A stretch of DNA of 64,000 nucleotides. Source: Diaphorobacter sp. HDW4A. GTDB taxonomy: Bacteria > Pseudomonadota > Gammaproteobacteria > Burkholderiales > Burkholderiaceae_C. Shown piece after piece: positions 48,863 through 57,893 of this stretch (position 1 is its first letter; each line of letters starts with the position of its first letter). The notes under the pieces were generated by a model. It saw only the letters and a list, made by a program, of their open reading frames with translations. It was not told the DNA's origin and ran no database searches. Location of the stretch: positions 1,116,001-1,180,000 of the forward strand of contig NZ_CP049910.1 of the NCBI RefSeq assembly GCF_011305995.1. The letters are read 5' to 3'. The position numbers and the translations under genes were made by a program.

Positions 48863-50500
48863 ATGAGCCCAAACATGAAAAAGCAAGCTATGGTTTCTTG
48901 CGCTCAGCCGGAGGCGGCTGAGTCGGGGGTGGAAATTTTGAACGCGGGGGGCAACGCTGTGGATGCGGCGGTGGCTTGCGCGTTGGCGCAGACGGTCGTC
49001 GATCCGCTGATGTGCGGCATCGCCGGTTTCGGCACGGCGGCTGTCTACATGCCAGGCAAGTCGGTGCACGAATATTTCGACTTCCATTCGCCCGCGCCGC
49101 TGGCTGCGCGCGAGGATATGTGGGAGGCGTTGCTGGAAGGTGAGACCAAGGACGGTTTCGGCTTCATCCTCAAAGGCGCGGTGAACGACATCGGGCCGCA
49201 GTCGATTGGGGTGCCTGCCACACTCAAGGGACTGTTCGAGATGCATGCGGCACATGGCCGTTTGCCTTGGAGTGCCGTGGTCGAGCCCGCGATCCGCTGG
49301 GCTCGCGAGGGGTGCATCGTGCGGCCTGGGATGTATTCGTTCTGGATCGACAAGCCGCTCGCGGGGCGGGTGAGCAATCTGGCGCGGCTGCAGTATTGCG
49401 ACGAGGCGCGGGCGCTGTATTGCAATGCGGATGGATCGCCCAAGTTGATTGGCACGAAGTTGGTCAATGAGGACATGGCGAATGTGCTGTCGCAGATCGC
49501 TGCGGAGGGCATTGCACCGTTCTACGAAGGTGATCTGGCGCGTTCGATGATCGATCATCTGCAGTCGCTTGGCGGCCTTCTGTCGATGGAAGATTTGAAG
49601 CAGTGCGCGGTCAAGCGGGTGAAGCCGCTGGTGGGGCGGTACCGTGATCGCACGATCACGACGAACCAGCCGCCGGGCGGTGGCGCGATGCTGCTGGAGA
49701 TGCTGAACATTCTCGAGCAGTTCGATCTGGGCGCGATGGAGCATGGCAGCGTTGACTACCTCAAGCTCCTGAGCGAGGCGATGAAAAAGGCCACGTCGGA
49801 CAAGGACCGCTACATCGGCGATCCGGCGTTTGTCGATGTGCCGCTCGATGTGCTGTTGTCCAAGGAACATGCTGCGGAGATCGCGGCGGAGATCCGCTCG
49901 GGCAAGCGGTTTGAAGTGGTGCGGGTGAATCCGGGCGCGCCGGTGCCCAAGGACACGACGCATTTGAGCGTGGTCGATGGTGACGGCAACTGCGTGTCGC
50001 TCACGCATTCGCTGGCGATGCCTTCGGGCATCATCACGCCGGGCATGGGTTTTTATTACAACGGCTGCATGGGCGTGTTCGATCCGCGTCCGGGTCGTGC
50101 GGGCAGCATTCAGCCGGGCAAGAGCCGGTTTTCGTCGGCCTGCCCGACCATCGTGCTCGACAAGGCGGGCAAGCCCGAGATCGTGCTCGGCGCGCCAGGA
50201 GGCACGCAGATTGCGATGGGCGTGCTGCATGTGCTGCTTAACATGATCGATCACGGCATGGGCATGCAGGAGGCGATTTCCGCGCCGCGTTTCTCGTCGA
50301 CCAGCAATTCCATCGACGTGTGCAACCGTATTCCGCATTTCATCACGCGTGAGTTGCAGGCGCAGGGTTACGAGGTGGGGCGCAATCCGTACAACTACAC
50401 CATCGGCTGGGTGCACGGTGTGCAGATCACCTCGGGCGGGCTGCGCGGTGGTGCCGATCCGGGACGTGACGGCTTGGCGCTCGGGACGTGGGTGGATTGA
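48863..50500 (+). CDS. Gamma-glutamyltransferase-family protein without signal peptide
   Basis: This 545-residue protein belongs to the gamma-glutamyltransferase / acylase Ntn-hydrolase family. It contains ILNAGGNAVDAAVACALAQTVVDPLMCGIAGFG near the N-terminus, NQPPGGGAMLLEML, and KDTTHLSVVDGDGNCVSLTHS, where the first Thr of TTH is the expected self-processing nucleophile; then LGAPGGTQI. Unlike secreted Ggt enzymes it starts directly with MSPNMKKQAMVSCAQPEA and has no export signal. The ATG at 48863 follows AGAAGGATAG. Substrate unknown; it could be a cytoplasmic gamma-glutamyl or acyl-amide hydrolase. Confidence 0.92.
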   Translation: MSPNMKKQAMVSCAQPEAAESGVEILNAGGNAVDAAVACALAQTVVDPLMCGIAGFGTAAVYMPGKSVHEYFDFHSPAPLAAREDMWEALLEGETKDGFGFILKGAVNDIGPQSIGVPATLKGLFEMHAAHGRLPWSAVVEPAIRWAREGCIVRPGMYSFWIDKPLAGRVSNLARLQYCDEARALYCNADGSPKLIGTKLVNEDMANVLSQIAAEGIAPFYEGDLARSMIDHLQSLGGLLSMEDLKQCAVKRVKPLVGRYRDRTITTNQPPGGGAMLLEMLNILEQFDLGAMEHGSVDYLKLLSEAMKKATSDKDRYIGDPAFVDVPLDVLLSKEHAAEIAAEIRSGKRFEVVRVNPGAPVPKDTTHLSVVDGDGNCVSLTHSLAMPSGIITPGMGFYYNGCMGVFDPRPGRAGSIQPGKSRFSSACPTIVLDKAGKPEIVLGAPGGTQIAMGVLHVLLNMIDHGMGMQEAISAPRFSSTSNSIDVCNRIPHFITRELQAQGYEVGRNPYNYTIGWVHGVQITSGGLRGGADPGRDGLALGTWVD

Positions 50501-50515
50501 GCGGAAAGACCGATT

Positions 50516-51349
50516 TCAGGGGCGTTTGAAGAGCGCGTCGAGCAGGGGGGCGAGCGTAGGAAACTCCTCTGTAAATCGGCTGCGGTGCACAAAATAGGCC
50601 TCACAGGCTACCGCAAAAAATTCTTCTGGTGCGGTAGCTCCATAGCCATTGAGCCATGGCTTTTCACCGCCAAAACGCTGCGCAACGATGACTTTCTCGC
50701 GGAAGCCTTCGTACGCACTGTTCCATGAGTCGGCCCAGAGCTTGCGTGCCTCGGCGGCGGTGGTCGTGCCTGCAAAACCGAGTTGCAGTGGCGGGCGGCC
50801 ATTGACTGCACCGTCCTTCATGTCGATCTTGTGGATGAACTCGTGGATCACCACGCTGCTCGCGTCCTCGGGGTCGCGTCCGGCGCTTTCCACGGCGGGC
50901 CAGGCCAGCATGACGGGGCCGCGCTCCATGGCCTCGCCGAGCAGCACCTGGCTGTACTGGTGGGTAACACCCGCTGCGTCTGTGCTCTGGCGCGTGGCCA
51001 CGGCTTCTGCCGGATGGACCACGATGCCGACAAAATCGTCATACCAATCGAGTGCCTTGGCCGGGTCGCCCCAGTGCAGCAGCGGCAGGCAAGCCTGCGC
51101 GGCAATGGCGATGGCCATCGCATCGGTCACTTCCATGCCATGTGCGCCGGTGAATTCCTTCTGCTGCAGGAAGAGGGCGCTGATGGCGCGCAGCTTGGAC
51201 TGATCCTCGATGGAAAGGGCCGCTAGAAACGGGTATTGCCGCACGGTCTGCAACCAGAGCTCGGCCGGAATCTCCGGAACGGGCGCTAACTTGGCGCGCA
51301 GCCCGTTGGTGGCGCGGCGCAGAAATTGGGTGATGGCAGTGGGCGGCAT
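50516..51349 (-). CDS. mtfA: Zinc metallopeptidase of the MtfA (M90) family
   Basis: The ATG at 51349 gives a 277-residue protein with the gluzincin motif HEFIHKIDMKDG (HExxH) and the late TAPEEFFAVACEAYF, in which Glu is the third zinc ligand. MtfA binds and inactivates the Mlc repressor in enterobacteria; its role here is not known. The gene starts 5 bp after the lpxH stop and is probably cotranscribed with it. Upstream in-frame codons lie in lpxH and are rejected. Confidence 0.93.
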   Translation of the reverse strand: MPPTAITQFLRRATNGLRAKLAPVPEIPAELWLQTVRQYPFLAALSIEDQSKLRAISALFLQQKEFTGAHGMEVTDAMAIAIAAQACLPLLHWGDPAKALDWYDDFVGIVVHPAEAVATRQSTDAAGVTHQYSQVLLGEAMERGPVMLAWPAVESAGRDPEDASSVVIHEFIHKIDMKDGAVNGRPPLQLGFAGTTTAAEARKLWADSWNSAYEGFREKVIVAQRFGGEKPWLNGYGATAPEEFFAVACEAYFVHRSRFTEEFPTLAPLLDALFKRP

Positions 51350-51354
51350 TCGCC

Positions 51355-52149
51355 CTACATGGGGACGAGGGGCACGCGTTCCAAGCCCTTGGCCGAAAGT
51401 CGCATGACTTCGGCGCGCGGCGGGTTGGCGGCCAGGTCCCAGTCGGAGAGCACGACGCGTCTGGCCTGAACGTTTTCGTCGCCGGACAGCACATGCTCCG
51501 CAGGCCGGTGCGTATGGCCGTGGATCAGTGTGTGGCTGCCGGCATCGATCAGCCATTGCAGGGCGGCGGCGGTGTCCACATCACCATAAAACGCCTCAGG
51601 CGAGTGTTTGCGTGCCTCGCTCTGCGCGCGGGCGCTCTTGCCTTGTGCACGGCGCGCGGCCAGCGGCAGCGACAGCAATTGCGCCTGCCATTGCGGATTG
51701 CGGGCCAGCGCACGAAACTTCTGATATTCGACATCATCCAGGCACAGCGCGTCGCCATGGCTCAAGAGCCAGCGTTCGCCTGCAAAGACCAACACCGTGG
51801 GATCGCCGAGCAATTGAACGCCAGTGTGCTCAGCAAAATGCTGTCCGATAAGAAAGTCGCGATTGCCGTGCATGAAGAACATGGGGCGCACGTTGGCTGC
51901 CTGTGCAATTGCGGCGCAGCATTCGGCCTCAAAACTGCCCGCCTCGTCGAGGCTGTCGTCACCCACCCACACCTCGAACAGATCACCCAGCATGAAGATC
52001 GCATCCGCTGTCGAGGCCCGCAGATAACGCGCGAACATGGCCACGGTCTCGGGCTCCTCGCGTTGCAGATGCAGATCGGAAATAAATTCCACGACGCGCC
52101 AATCCGCAGGGGCAGCAAATTCCGAAATGGCGGGCATCGGCAAGGTCAT
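51355..52149 (-). CDS. lpxH: UDP-2,3-diacylglucosamine diphosphatase, LpxH
   Basis: LpxH hydrolyses UDP-2,3-diacylglucosamine to lipid X in lipid A synthesis at the inner membrane. The metallophosphoesterase motifs are complete: FISDLHL, GDLFEVWVGDD, HGNRDFL, LSHGDALC and IHGHTHRP. The ATG at 52149 is preferred; an in-frame ATG at 52206 adds residues with no family match. The gene precedes mtfA and follows ppiB, from which it is separated by the repeats at 52234-52482. Confidence 0.95.
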   Translation of the reverse strand: MTLPMPAISEFAAPADWRVVEFISDLHLQREEPETVAMFARYLRASTADAIFMLGDLFEVWVGDDSLDEAGSFEAECCAAIAQAANVRPMFFMHGNRDFLIGQHFAEHTGVQLLGDPTVLVFAGERWLLSHGDALCLDDVEYQKFRALARNPQWQAQLLSLPLAARRAQGKSARAQSEARKHSPEAFYGDVDTAAALQWLIDAGSHTLIHGHTHRPAEHVLSGDENVQARRVVLSDWDLAANPPRAEVMRLSAKGLERVPLVPM

Positions 52150-52233
52150 GAAGGAAAAAATGAAAGCGATTACGGTATTGAAACAGCGGGCCACCGCAGA
52201 ATTCAAGGGGTTTGAACAAACACCCCAATGACA

Positions 52234-52482
52234 AAATGGCCCTTCAGGCTAGGGACCCTCTGCACGAATCGATCGACAAGCAGCTTGTGTGGATCGGGAT
52301 GGGATACAAGGCGAAAACCGCAGCGATAGCCGAAGCTATCGCGAGGATTTTCAACGCCGTAGACCGCCCGAGTCCGCGCAAGCATGCGTCGATCTGATTT
52401 GTGCTGAGGGTCCCTTTGCGCCACTTTCGCAGACAGTACTCTCGTACGGCAAGAAAGCGCAACAACGCATGAAGGGCCATTT
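52234..52482. repeat. Hairpin repeat, family II, copy interrupted by a family I element
   Basis: The outer stem AAATGGCCCTTCA (52234-52246) pairs perfectly with TGAAGGGCCATTT (52470-52482). The inner loop GCAGACAGTAC-tctc-GTACGGCAAG (52429-52453) is the same as in the copy at 48688, with stems TTGCGC...TTTC / GAAAGCGCAA in place of GCAAAGCC / GGCTTTGC. The left arm is interrupted right after CTTCAGGCT by the 165-bp family I element. Confidence 0.82.
52251..52415. repeat. Long hairpin repeat, family I, copy B (nested)
   Basis: Terminal arms 52251-52277 and 52388-52415 are inverted repeats (AGGGACCCTC / GAGGGTCCCT, then further pairing with two mismatches and one bulge). The core shares GGATCGGGATGGG, ACCGCAGC, GCGAGGATTT and AGACCGCCCGAG with copy A at 40620. 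The central stem is GCGATAGC / GCTATCGC, where copy A has GCAATAGC / GCTATTGC, a compensating change. Confidence 0.85.
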
Positions 52483-52541
52483 GGGCACCTCGACAAGAAG
52501 CGCCAAGCGAAGCCGAAGAGGCTTCGTTGCAAAGACCAGAA

Positions 52542-53048
52542 TTACAGAACTACAGCCTTTTCGATGATCACGTCATCCTTGGGCACATCGTCGTGAAAAC
52601 CCTTGCGACCAGTCTGCACACCCTTGACTGCGTCCACGATCTCGGTGCCCTTGACCACCTTGCCGAACACGGCATAACCCCAGCCCTGAGCGGTAGGAGC
52701 GGTATGGTTCAGGAAGCCGTTGTCCACCACATTGATGAAGAACTGAGCGGTGGCGGAGTGCGGGTCGCTCGTGCGGGCCATGGCCAGTGTGTACTTGTCG
52801 TTCTTCAGGCCGTTGTTGGCTTCGTTTTCGATCGGCTTGTCAGTGGTTTTTTGCTGCATGCCGGCCGTAAAACCGCCGCCCTGCACCATGAAGTTCTTGA
52901 TCACGCGGTGGAAGATCGTGCCGTCGTAGAAACCATTCTTCACATAGTTCAGAAAGTTCTCGGTCGACTTCGGTGCCTTCTCGGCATCCAGTTCGATGGT
53001 GATGGTGCCGTGACCTGCAATGGTCATTTCAACTTGTGGGTTGCTCAT
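52542..53048 (-). CDS. ppiB: Peptidyl-prolyl cis-trans isomerase, cytoplasmic cyclophilin
   Basis: This 168-residue cyclophilin has the family landmarks [49 protein letters not shown] and [11 protein letters not shown], and lacks a signal peptide, so it acts in the cytoplasm on prolyl bonds of folding proteins. It is followed (after 58 bp) on the same strand by the repeats and lpxH, and preceded by a secreted homologue. Confidence 0.95.
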   Translation of the reverse strand: MSNPQVEMTIAGHGTITIELDAEKAPKSTENFLNYVKNGFYDGTIFHRVIKNFMVQGGGFTAGMQQKTTDKPIENEANNGLKNDKYTLAMARTSDPHSATAQFFINVVDNGFLNHTAPTAQGWGYAVFGKVVKGTEIVDAVKGVQTGRKGFHDDVPKDDVIIEKAVVL

Positions 53049-53106
53049 GATGTCAAATTCTTTCGAAAAGGGGTTGCAATGATGATGTGAGGCAAAGACG
53101 TTGAGC

Positions 53107-53691
53107 TTACTTCACCAGCACAGCGGATTCGATCACCACGGGGGTTGTGGGCACATTCTGGTGGCCACCCTTGTTGCCGGTGGCAACGGCCTTGATCTTG
53201 TCGACCACATCGTTGCCGCTCACGACCTTGCCGAACACCGTGTAGCCGTAGCCATCGGGGTTGGGGGCGTTAAGGCTGTCGTTGTTCTTTACGTTGATGA
53301 AGAACTGCGAGGTGGCCGAGTTCGGATTGCCGGTGCGCGCCATGGCAATGGTGTATTTGTCGTTCTTCAGGCCGTTGTTGGCTTCCAGCGGAACCGGCGG
53401 CTTGGTGGCCTTCTGCTGCATGTCGGCAGTGAAGCCGCCGCCCTGGATCATGAAACCGTCCATCACGCGGTGAAAAATCGTGCCGTCGTAGTGCTTGTCC
53501 TTCACGTACGCGAGGAAGTTGTCCACGGTCTTGGGCGCCTTGGTGGGTTCGAGTTGCACGACGATCTCGCCCATCGATGTGGTGAGCTTGACCTTGGGCG
53601 CTGCGTCTTGAGCGAGGGCGGGGGCAGTGCCGATCAGGGCGGCAGCGGCAAGGCCTGCAATGCTCAGCAGGGAGTTGCGACGGGAGAACAT
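53107..53691 (-). CDS. Peptidyl-prolyl cis-trans isomerase, exported cyclophilin
   Basis: This 194-residue cyclophilin begins with a signal peptide ([27 protein letters not shown]) and carries [20 protein letters not shown] and [18 protein letters not shown], so it acts in the periplasm. It is about 58 bp upstream of the cytoplasmic gene and clearly arose by the same duplication (the two are highly alike over the catalytic core). Confidence 0.94.
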   Translation of the reverse strand: MFSRRNSLLSIAGLAAAALIGTAPALAQDAAPKVKLTTSMGEIVVQLEPTKAPKTVDNFLAYVKDKHYDGTIFHRVMDGFMIQGGGFTADMQQKATKPPVPLEANNGLKNDKYTIAMARTGNPNSATSQFFINVKNNDSLNAPNPDGYGYTVFGKVVSGNDVVDKIKAVATGNKGGHQNVPTTPVVIESAVLVK

Positions 53692-53786
53692 GGATTCACT
53701 CCTTGATGATGAAAAGGACGGTGGTGAACGAACGAAGAGCGCGCGGCCAGAGCAGCCATTGGCTGCCCACTTGCCGGCATGCTTGC

Positions 53787-54341
53787 TTATTTTTTGCTGG
53801 TGGCAGCGTCGCCATCGAACAACTGGCGCAGCAGCTTGAGCTTGGGCGAAACAGACGGGGTCATGCGGCCATCGAGGCGCTGGGCCTTGTCATACGACTC
53901 GGCGGCCAGTCGGGCATAGATGTCGCCCAGATTTTCGTAGGCAACGGCGTAATTCGGGTTGCCGCGCACGGCCATTTCCAGCGCTCGGCGGGCTTTTTCG
54001 AGCTCGTTCTGCTTGGCGTGCAACACGGCAAGGTTGTTGTAGGGCTCGGGCAGCTCGGGGTAGAGCTGGGTGAGGTTGGTGAAGGTCTCGATGGCCTCGC
54101 TGGTCTTGCCGAGGTCGGTCTGGGCGACGCCGCGCAGGAACAGCAGTTGCGGATCGCGCGGCGTGGCGTCGATGCGCTTGTCCACAGCCGTCAGTGCCTG
54201 CTCAGGCTTCTTTTGCTTGAGCAATGTGGTGATGCTGGAATAGTCTTCCGCATGCGCCCAGGACGCACCAAGAGTGCCAATGGCGCAGGCCACAATGGCC
54301 AGGCGCAGAAGGGAAAGGGCAGTGGAGCGTGCAGAGTTCAT
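53787..54341 (-). CDS. Exported TPR-repeat protein
   Basis: The ATG at 54341 begins a signal peptide (LLRLAIVACAIGTLGASWAHA). The 184-residue protein has tetratricopeptide repeats, for example PQLLFLRGVAQTDLGKTSEAIETFTNLTQLYPELPEPYNNLAVLHAKQNELEKARRALEMAV. It is probably a periplasmic adaptor protein. It lies upstream of the two cyclophilin genes and divergent from cysS; in related bacteria such a gene commonly accompanies cysS and ppiA. No specific partner can be named. Confidence 0.9.
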   Translation of the reverse strand: MNSARSTALSLLRLAIVACAIGTLGASWAHAEDYSSITTLLKQKKPEQALTAVDKRIDATPRDPQLLFLRGVAQTDLGKTSEAIETFTNLTQLYPELPEPYNNLAVLHAKQNELEKARRALEMAVRGNPNYAVAYENLGDIYARLAAESYDKAQRLDGRMTPSVSPKLKLLRQLFDGDAATSKK

Positions 54342-54535
54342 GGGATCAGGAAAGACTGAGGAGACCCGCAAGAATACGGCACGGGCTTATACTGCGTCGA
54401 ATTGTAGCTGAGGGGTGTGCCATGCCTGTGTGCTGTTGTCACTGCTTATATCGCGGGCGTTTTCAGAGCGCCATACCCCGCTGAAGCCTGCCGTCGGTGC
54501 AGGTGAAGCTGCATCCAGACTTACTTTTTTATCCC

Positions 54536-55921
54536 ATGAGCTTGCGAATCTACAACACGCTGTCGCGTGCGCTGGAGGCGTTTTCCCCGTTGGAACCCGG
54601 ACACGTACGTATGTATGTATGCGGCATGACGGTGTACGACCTGTGCCACCTGGGCCATGCCCGTTCCATGGTGGCGTTCGACATCGTGCAGCGCTGGCTG
54701 CGTGCCAGCGGCCTGAGCGTGACCTATGTGCGCAACATCACCGACATCGATGACAAGATCATCCGTCGCGCTCTGGAGAACGGTGAAGCGATCCGCAGCT
54801 TGACTGATCGCATGATCGATGCGCTGCATCAGGATGCCGACGCGCTTGGTATCGAACGTCCTACGCACGAGCCTCGCGCGACCGACTATGTTCCTCAGAT
54901 GCTGGACATCATCAGTCAACTCGAAAACAAGGGCCTTGCCTACCGCACCGAGAACGGTGACGTGAACTACGCCGTGCGCAAGTTCCCCGGCTACGGCAAG
55001 CTTTCGGGCAAGTCGTTGGACGAACTGCATGCGGGCGAACGCGTGGCCGTGCAGGGCGGCAAGGAAGACCCGCTCGACTTCGTGCTCTGGAAGAGCGCCA
55101 AGCCGACCGAGCCTGACGATGCCAAGTGGAACGGTGCGTACGGCCTCGGCCGCCCTGGCTGGCACATCGAGTGCTCGGCCATGAGCTGCGCGCTGCTGGG
55201 CGAGACCTTCGACATCCACGCTGGTGGTGCCGATCTGCAGTTCCCGCACCACGAAAACGAGATTGCGCAAAGCGAGGGTGCCCACGGCAAGCAGCTGGCG
55301 AAGGTGTGGATGCACAACGGCTTCATCAACGTGGACAACGAGAAGATGTCCAAGTCGCTGGGCAACTTCTTCACGATCCGTGATGTGCTCAAGGAATACG
55401 ACGCGGAAACCGTGCGTTTCTTCGTCGTGCGCGCCCATTACCGTAGCCCGCTGAACTACAGCGATGTGCATCTGGACGACGCTCGCAACGCGCTCAAACG
55501 CCTGTATACGGCGCTGAGTCTGGTGCCTGCCGTCAATGTCAAGGTGGACTGGAACGATGCCTATGCCGCGCGTTTCCGTGCAGCCATGGATGAGGATTTC
55601 GGCACGCCCGAAGCCGTCGCCGTGCTGTTCGATCTGGCGGGTGAGGTCAATCGCAGCAACTCGCCCGAGGTGGCGGGGTTGCTGCGGGCGCTGGGTGGTT
55701 TCCTCGGCCTGCTGCAGGACGATCCACAGCGCTTTCTGCAGGCCGGTGCGGGTGCGTCTGGTCTCGATGCTGCGGCCATTGAGGGGCAGATTGAAACACG
55801 TGCGGCTGCCAAGGCGGCCAAGAATTGGGGCGAGGCTGATCGCATCCGCAAAGAGCTGTTGGAGCAGGGCGTCGTCCTCAAGGACTCGGCGACCGGCACC
55901 ACTTGGGAGGCCGCTCAGTGA
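54536..55921 (+). CDS. cysS: Cysteinyl-tRNA synthetase
   Basis: This 461-residue class I synthetase charges tRNA-Cys. The class I signatures are present: [13 protein letters not shown] (HIGH-type) and KMSKSLGNF. Zinc ligands expected for CysRS are in [19 protein letters not shown] and [13 protein letters not shown]. The start at ATG 54536 gives the usual N-terminus [11 protein letters not shown]; a longer frame from 54497 is not supported. Confidence 0.97.
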   Translation: MSLRIYNTLSRALEAFSPLEPGHVRMYVCGMTVYDLCHLGHARSMVAFDIVQRWLRASGLSVTYVRNITDIDDKIIRRALENGEAIRSLTDRMIDALHQDADALGIERPTHEPRATDYVPQMLDIISQLENKGLAYRTENGDVNYAVRKFPGYGKLSGKSLDELHAGERVAVQGGKEDPLDFVLWKSAKPTEPDDAKWNGAYGLGRPGWHIECSAMSCALLGETFDIHAGGADLQFPHHENEIAQSEGAHGKQLAKVWMHNGFINVDNEKMSKSLGNFFTIRDVLKEYDAETVRFFVVRAHYRSPLNYSDVHLDDARNALKRLYTALSLVPAVNVKVDWNDAYAARFRAAMDEDFGTPEAVAVLFDLAGEVNRSNSPEVAGLLRALGGFLGLLQDDPQRFLQAGAGASGLDAAAIEGQIETRAAAKAAKNWGEADRIRKELLEQGVVLKDSATGTTWEAAQ

Positions 55922-56016
55922 TCGATCTGTCTGGTAATGGTGGCGAGCGCGCTTTGCTTGCCTGTGAATGTCCGGTATTGCTCCTGCAGCCGAACCTGGT
56001 GCGGGAGTATTGAGCC

Positions 56017-56679
56017 ATGGCGACCATCAAGAAAACAGGCGACGACAGTGCGCCGAATCTGCAGCCGCCGAGTTACTGGCAGGAGGCCTGCAAGCATCTG
56101 ATGAAGAAGGACCGCGTGATGCGGCGCCTGATTCCCGAGCTCGGCAATGTCTCGCTCACGCTGCGTGGTGACGCGTTTACGACGCTGGCGCGCAGCATAG
56201 TCGGCCAGCAGGTGGCGGTGGCCTCCGCACAGCGCGTGTGGGAAAAGTTCGCGCTGCTGCCCACCGAGATGACCCCCGGCAATGTGCTGCGTCTGAAGGT
56301 GGACGATATGCGCGCCACGGGGCTTTCCGCGCGCAAGGTCGAATATCTGGTCGATCTCGCGCTGCACTTCGACAGCGGCCGTCTGCATGTGGGCGACTGG
56401 GACGGGATGAGCGACGACGCCGTCGTCGACGAACTGGTCGCGATCCGTGGCATCAGCCGGTGGACGGCGGACATGTTTCTGTTGTTTCATCTGGGGCGTC
56501 CGAATGTGATGCCGCTCGATGACCCTACACTCTTGCAAGGTATCAGCAACCAGTATTTCTCGGGGGAGCCGGTCAGTCGCAGCGACGCCCGCGAGGTCGC
56601 CGAGGCGTGGAAGCCTTGGTGCAGCGTTGCAAGTTGGTATATTTGGAGATCGCTTGCTCCGATGCCTGTTCAGTGCTGA
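56017..56679 (+). CDS. DNA-3-methyladenine glycosylase-like HhH-GPD protein
   Basis: This 220-residue protein has the helix-hairpin-helix glycosylase core: FTTLARSIVGQQVAVASAQRVWEKF, then VDELVAIRGISRWTADMFLLFHLGRPNVMPLDD, with the catalytic Asp in MPLDD. It resembles AlkA-type 3-methyladenine glycosylases that remove alkylated bases. It follows cysS by 95 bp and precedes accA by 125 bp. Confidence 0.93.
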   Translation: MATIKKTGDDSAPNLQPPSYWQEACKHLMKKDRVMRRLIPELGNVSLTLRGDAFTTLARSIVGQQVAVASAQRVWEKFALLPTEMTPGNVLRLKVDDMRATGLSARKVEYLVDLALHFDSGRLHVGDWDGMSDDAVVDELVAIRGISRWTADMFLLFHLGRPNVMPLDDPTLLQGISNQYFSGEPVSRSDAREVAEAWKPWCSVASWYIWRSLAPMPVQC

Positions 56680-56804
56680 TCGTCCAAAACCCGAACATCG
56701 ATCATTGATGCAAACAGTTGCAAATTTCGTGCAAACGCGTCTTAATCGCGTGCGCTCCGAGAAATCGGGCAACTGGGGCAGACAAGCGCCCAAGGAGAAT
56801 TACG

Positions 56805-57782
56805 TTGGCTAAAAAAACATTTCTGGACTTCGAGCAACCCATCGCGGAGCTGGAGTCCAAGATCGACGAGTTGCGCTATGTTCAGAACGAAAGCGCCGTG
56901 GACATCTCGGAAGAGATCGACCAGCTCAGCAAGAAGAGCCACCAGCTCACCAAGGACATTTACAGTGATCTGACCCCTTGGCAGATCACCAAGATCGCGC
57001 GCCATCCCGAGCGTCCCTACACCATGGACTACGTGCGCGAAATCTTCACCGATTTCGTCGAGTTGCACGGTGACCGCCATTTTGCGGATGACCTGTCCAT
57101 CGTCGGCGGTCTGGCCCGCTTCAATGGCCACCCCTGCATGGTGCTTGGTCAGCAGAAGGGCCGCGACACCAAGGAGCGCGCCGCGCGCAACTTCGGCATG
57201 AGCCGTCCCGAGGGCTATCGCAAGGCGCTGCGCCTGATGAAGACCGCCGAGAAGTTCAAGCTGCCGGTGTTCACCTTCGTGGACACACCCGGCGCCTATC
57301 CCGGCATCGACGCGGAAGAGCGCAGTCAGTCCGAGGCCATTGGCCGCAACATCTTCGAGATGGCGCAGTTGGAAGTGCCCATCATCACCACCGTGATCGG
57401 TGAAGGCGGCTCCGGCGGCGCGCTGGCGATTGCCGTGGCCGATCAGGTCATCATGCTGCAGTACTCGGTCTACTCGGTGATCAGCCCGGAAGGCTGCGCG
57501 TCGATTCTCTGGAAGACCAGCGACAAGGCGCAGGACGCGGCCGACGCCATGGGCATCACCGCCCACCGTCTGAAGGCTCTGGGTCTGATCGACAAGATCG
57601 TGAACGAGCCCGTGGGGGGCGCGCACCGCGATCACAAGCAGATGGCCTCGTTCCTCAAGCGCGCGCTGGGCGATGCCTACCGCCAGCTCTCTGACCTCAA
57701 GACCAAAGAGCTGCTGGACCGTCGCTACGAGCGCGTGCAGAGCTACGGTCGCTTCAACGACACCAAGGCGGAAAACGCCTGA
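56805..57782 (+). CDS. accA: Acetyl-CoA carboxylase carboxyltransferase subunit alpha (TTG start)
   Basis: AccA transfers the carboxyl group from biotin to acetyl-CoA as part of the first step of fatty acid synthesis. The 325-residue protein begins at TTG 56805 with AAGGAG 7 bp upstream (56792-56797); it opens [16 protein letters not shown], the family's normal N-terminus, and no ATG in frame fits. It carries [21 protein letters not shown] and [17 protein letters not shown], typical carboxyltransferase phrases. It is followed by tilS, as in other betaproteobacteria. Confidence 0.96.
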   Translation: MAKKTFLDFEQPIAELESKIDELRYVQNESAVDISEEIDQLSKKSHQLTKDIYSDLTPWQITKIARHPERPYTMDYVREIFTDFVELHGDRHFADDLSIVGGLARFNGHPCMVLGQQKGRDTKERAARNFGMSRPEGYRKALRLMKTAEKFKLPVFTFVDTPGAYPGIDAEERSQSEAIGRNIFEMAQLEVPIITTVIGEGGSGGALAIAVADQVIMLQYSVYSVISPEGCASILWKTSDKAQDAADAMGITAHRLKALGLIDKIVNEPVGGAHRDHKQMASFLKRALGDAYRQLSDLKTKELLDRRYERVQSYGRFNDTKAENA

Positions 57783-57821
57783 TTGATCGCCTGATCTGGC
57801 ATCTGTCTGACACCATCCACG

Positions 57822-57845
57822 GCGGCCCTTCGGGGCCGTTGGTGT
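57822..57845 (+). terminator. Possible terminator after accA
   Basis: GGCCC-TTCG-GGGCC (57824-57837) forms a short GC stem with a stable UUCG loop, followed by GTTGGTGTTTT. The T run is imperfect, so termination is probable but not certain. Confidence 0.5.
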
Positions 57846-57893
57846 TTTCCGAGGTGCCGGGTGATAACCTTGCACTGAATTGACCAGCGCACC

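Noticed and set aside
48824..50416. Minus-strand frame of 530 codons
   Set aside because: It is antisense to the gamma-glutamyltransferase-family gene and rich in His/Arg, with no recognisable fold.
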